In this document: in pieces, positions 62,258-64,000 of the stretch
Numbering within the stretch: the first letter of the stretch is position 1
Layout: each line of letters opens with the position of its first letter
Source of the DNA: Hydractinia symbiolongicarpus
Lineage: Eukaryota > Cnidaria > Hydrozoa > Anthoathecata > Hydractiniidae
Length of the DNA: 64,000 nt
NCBI RefSeq assembly: GCF_029227915.1
Contig: NC_079882.1
Coordinates: 16,506,501 to 16,570,500 of the forward strand
Direction of reading: 5' to 3'
Notes under the pieces: generated by a model
Told to the model about the DNA's origin: nothing
Database searches by the model: none
The model's input: the letters and a program-made list of their open reading frames with translations, nothing else
Translations under genes and position numbers: made by a program

Positions 62258-63892
62258 ATGGCCTTTTGCAGTCTAATAAAGTCCTCACACGTAAATCACG
62301 TGGTTCCATCTGCCTGCTCAGGTTACCATTGGACTATTCCTTCCAGTCTCAATGCACTACAACGTTCCAAGTGGTTTTCCTTAGCTCCGTGGCCTTAAAA
62401 CACTCTTAACTACCTGCACAGTCCTATAAAGGCTGTAATATGGCCTTTTGCAGTCTAATAATGGCTTCATACGTAAATCACGTAGTTTCACCTGCCTGCG
62501 CAGGTTACCATTGGACTATTCCTTTCAGTCTCAATGCACTACAACGTTTCAAGTGGTTTTCCTTAGCGCCGTGGCCTTAGAACACTCTTAACTACCTGCA
62601 CAGTCCTGTAAAGGCTGTAATATGGCCTTTTGCAGTCTAATAAAGGCCTCACACGTAAATCACGTGGTTTCACCTGTCTGCGTAGGTTACCATTGGCCTA
62701 AGCCTTACAGTCTCAATGCGCTACAACGTCCCAAGTCGTTTTCATTGGCAAAGTTGCCTTAGAACACTCTTAACTACGTGCACAGTCCCATAAAGGCTGT
62801 AATATGGCCTTTTGCAGTCTAATAAAGGCCTCACACGTAAATCACGTGGTTTCACCTGTCTGCGCAGGTTACCATTGGACTATTACTTCCAGTCTTAATG
62901 CGTTACAGCGTCCCAAGTCATTTTCATTAGCGCCGTTGCCTTACAACACTCTTAACTACGTGCACAGTCCTATAAAGGCTGTAATATGGCCTTTTGCAGT
63001 CTAATAAAGGCTTCACACGTAAAGCACGTGGTTTCACCTGCCTGCGCAGGTTACCATTGGCCTAGTCCTTCCAGTCTCAATGTGCTACAACGTCCCAAGT
63101 CGTTTTCATTAGCGCCGTTGCTTTACAACACTCTTAACTACGTTCACAGTCCTATAAAGGCTGTAATATGGCCTTTTGCAGTCTAATAAAGGCCTCACAC
63201 GTAAATCACGTGGTTCCATCTGCCTGCGCAGGTTACCATTGGACTATTCCTTCCAGTCTCAATGCACTACAACGTTTCAAGTGGTTTTCCTTAGCGCCGT
63301 GGCCTTAGAACACTCTTAACTACCTGCACAGTCCTGTAAAGGCTGTAATATGGCCTTTTGCAGTCTAATAAAGGCCTCACACGTAAATCACGTGGTTTCA
63401 CCTGTCTGCGTAGGTTACCATTGGCCTAGTCCTTACAGTCTCAATGCGCTACAACGTCCCAAGTCGTTTTCATTGGCGAAGTTGCCTTAGAACACTCTTA
63501 ACTACGTGCACAGTCCCATAAAGGCTGTAATATGGACTTTTGCAGTCTAATAAAGGCCTCACACGTAAATCACGTGGTTTCACCTGTCTGCGCAGGTTAC
63601 CATTGACCTAGTCCTTACATTCTTAATGCGCTGCAACGTCCCAAGTCGTTTTCATTGGCGCCGTTGCTTTACAACACTCCTAACTACGTGCACAGTCCTA
63701 TAAAGGCTGTAATAAGGCCTTTTGCAGTCTAATAAAGGCCTCACACGTAAATCACGTGGTTTCACCTGTCTGCGCAGGTTACCATTGGCCTAGTCTTTAC
63801 ACTGTCAATGCGCTACAACGTTCCAAGTCGTTTTCATTGGCGAAGTTGCCTTAGAACACTCTTAACGTGCACAGTCCTATAAAGGCTGTAAT

Positions 63893-63954
63893 ATGGCCTT
63901 TTGCATTCTAATAAAGGCCTCACACGTAAATCACGTGGTCTCACCGGCTGTAAT
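63893..63954 (+). repeat. 62-bp remnant monomer, copy 2
   Basis: This has the same deletion junction as the remnant at 62,196, 1,697 bp downstream, with the same preceding CTTAACGTGCAC monomer. The pair shows that the deletion occurred once and was then copied with its neighbours. Confidence 0.88.
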
Positions 63955-64000
63955 ATGGCCTTTTGCAGTCTAATAAAGTCCTCACACGTAAATCACGTGG

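Larger units (their letters stand above)
1..64000 (+). repeat. 182-bp satellite DNA array, whole window
   Basis: The same roughly 182-bp sequence recurs head to tail from the first to the last base, always in one orientation. Landmarks such as ATGGCCTTTTGCAG, CACACGTAAATCACGTGG, GGTTACCATTGG and CCTATAAAGGCTGTAAT come back every 182 bp. Subtracting five 613-bp LINE fragments leaves room for about 335 monomers. Length variants of 154, 178, 180, 185, 238, 272 and 62 bp arise from specific deletions, insertions or fusions. Monomers group into higher-order units, as in centromeric or pericentromeric satellites of animals. The family is not one I recognise by name. No unique sequence is seen at either edge, so the array continues beyond the window. 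Confidence 0.97.
60197..64000 (+). repeat. Block H: short-period satellite region
   Basis: A recurring three-monomer theme (a GTTTCAAGTGG / CTACCTGCACAGTCCTGTAA monomer, then a GTCTGCGTAGG monomer with GGCAAAGTTGCC, then a GTCTGCGCAGG monomer) starts at about 60,379, 60,925, 61,653, 62,440 and 63,168. Spacings of 546 and 728 bp are in register. A longer period of 1,697 bp links the two 62-bp remnant monomers. The array runs off the window end in the middle of a monomer. No gene is seen. Confidence 0.8.

Noticed and set aside
1-64000. CRISPR array
   Set aside because: The repeats are 182 bp and contiguous, without unique spacers between short repeats, and no cas-like gene is present. The LINE fragment and higher-order structure are eukaryotic.
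1-64000. CENP-B box or known centromeric satellite
   Set aside because: I found no match to the TTCG-A--CGGG core in the monomer. The length near 180 bp fits many centromeric satellites, but length alone does not show centromere function.
1-64000. tRNA, rRNA or other structured RNA genes
   Set aside because: No cloverleaf, B-box pattern or ribosomal core sequence was seen on either strand. The palindromes present are 6-10 bp and belong to the satellite monomer.
1-64000. Genes on the minus strand
   Set aside because: I saw no long open frame or recognisable protein on the reverse complement; the satellite has frequent stops there.

Overview
The window is a eukaryotic satellite DNA array from end to end. 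About 335 head-to-tail copies of a roughly 182-bp monomer fill it, all in the same orientation, with no inversions and no unique flanking sequence seen. The only unrelated sequence is a 613-bp fragment present five times between 20,128 and 29,214. It is the 3' end of a non-LTR retrotransposon (LINE): the C-terminal 79 codons of a reverse-transcriptase ORF, an AT-rich 3' UTR, and a TAA-rich tail. A LINE carried inside a satellite with higher-order structure points to an animal genome, probably heterochromatin. The species and chromosome position cannot be named from the sequence. No host protein-coding gene, tRNA, rRNA or CRISPR array is supported.

Layout. (A) 1-12,801: the most diverged monomers, with short-period duplications and length variants of 154 and 178 bp. 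(B) 12,802-19,650: two copies of a long unit at 3,946-bp spacing; the first holds an extra 1,040 bp that includes an out-of-register 494-bp tandem duplication. (C) 20,118-30,118: LINE-containing higher-order repeats, 2,255 bp (LINE plus nine monomers) or 1,709 bp (LINE plus six). (D) 30,119-38,640: a mosaic with 783-, 2,294-, 1,442- and 3,243-bp offsets, E-box-deleted monomers, and one monomer that looks imported from block A. (E) 38,640-39,870: a displaced copy of part of block B. (F) 40,178-51,100: three units of about 20-21 monomers (offsets 3,643 and 3,822). (G) 51,283-60,196: two copies of a 3,729-bp unit, the second enlarged by 1,092-bp and 364-bp internal duplications. (H) 60,197-64,000: a shorter-period block with two 62-bp remnant monomers.

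The sequence records how such an array evolves. One LINE insertion was fixed in one monomer and then multiplied with its neighbours. Breakpoints both in and out of the 182-bp register show repeated unequal exchange. Many monomer variants differ at CpG sites as TpG or CpA, which suggests past cytosine methylation. Each monomer also carries a 66-codon open frame, a TATA-like box, AATAAA, an E-box and an inverted CCAAT box. I treat these as properties of the satellite sequence, not as genes, though the arrangement deserves a transcription test. Offsets below were counted from matching landmarks in the sequence; block edges are approximate to a few tens of bases unless a junction is described.
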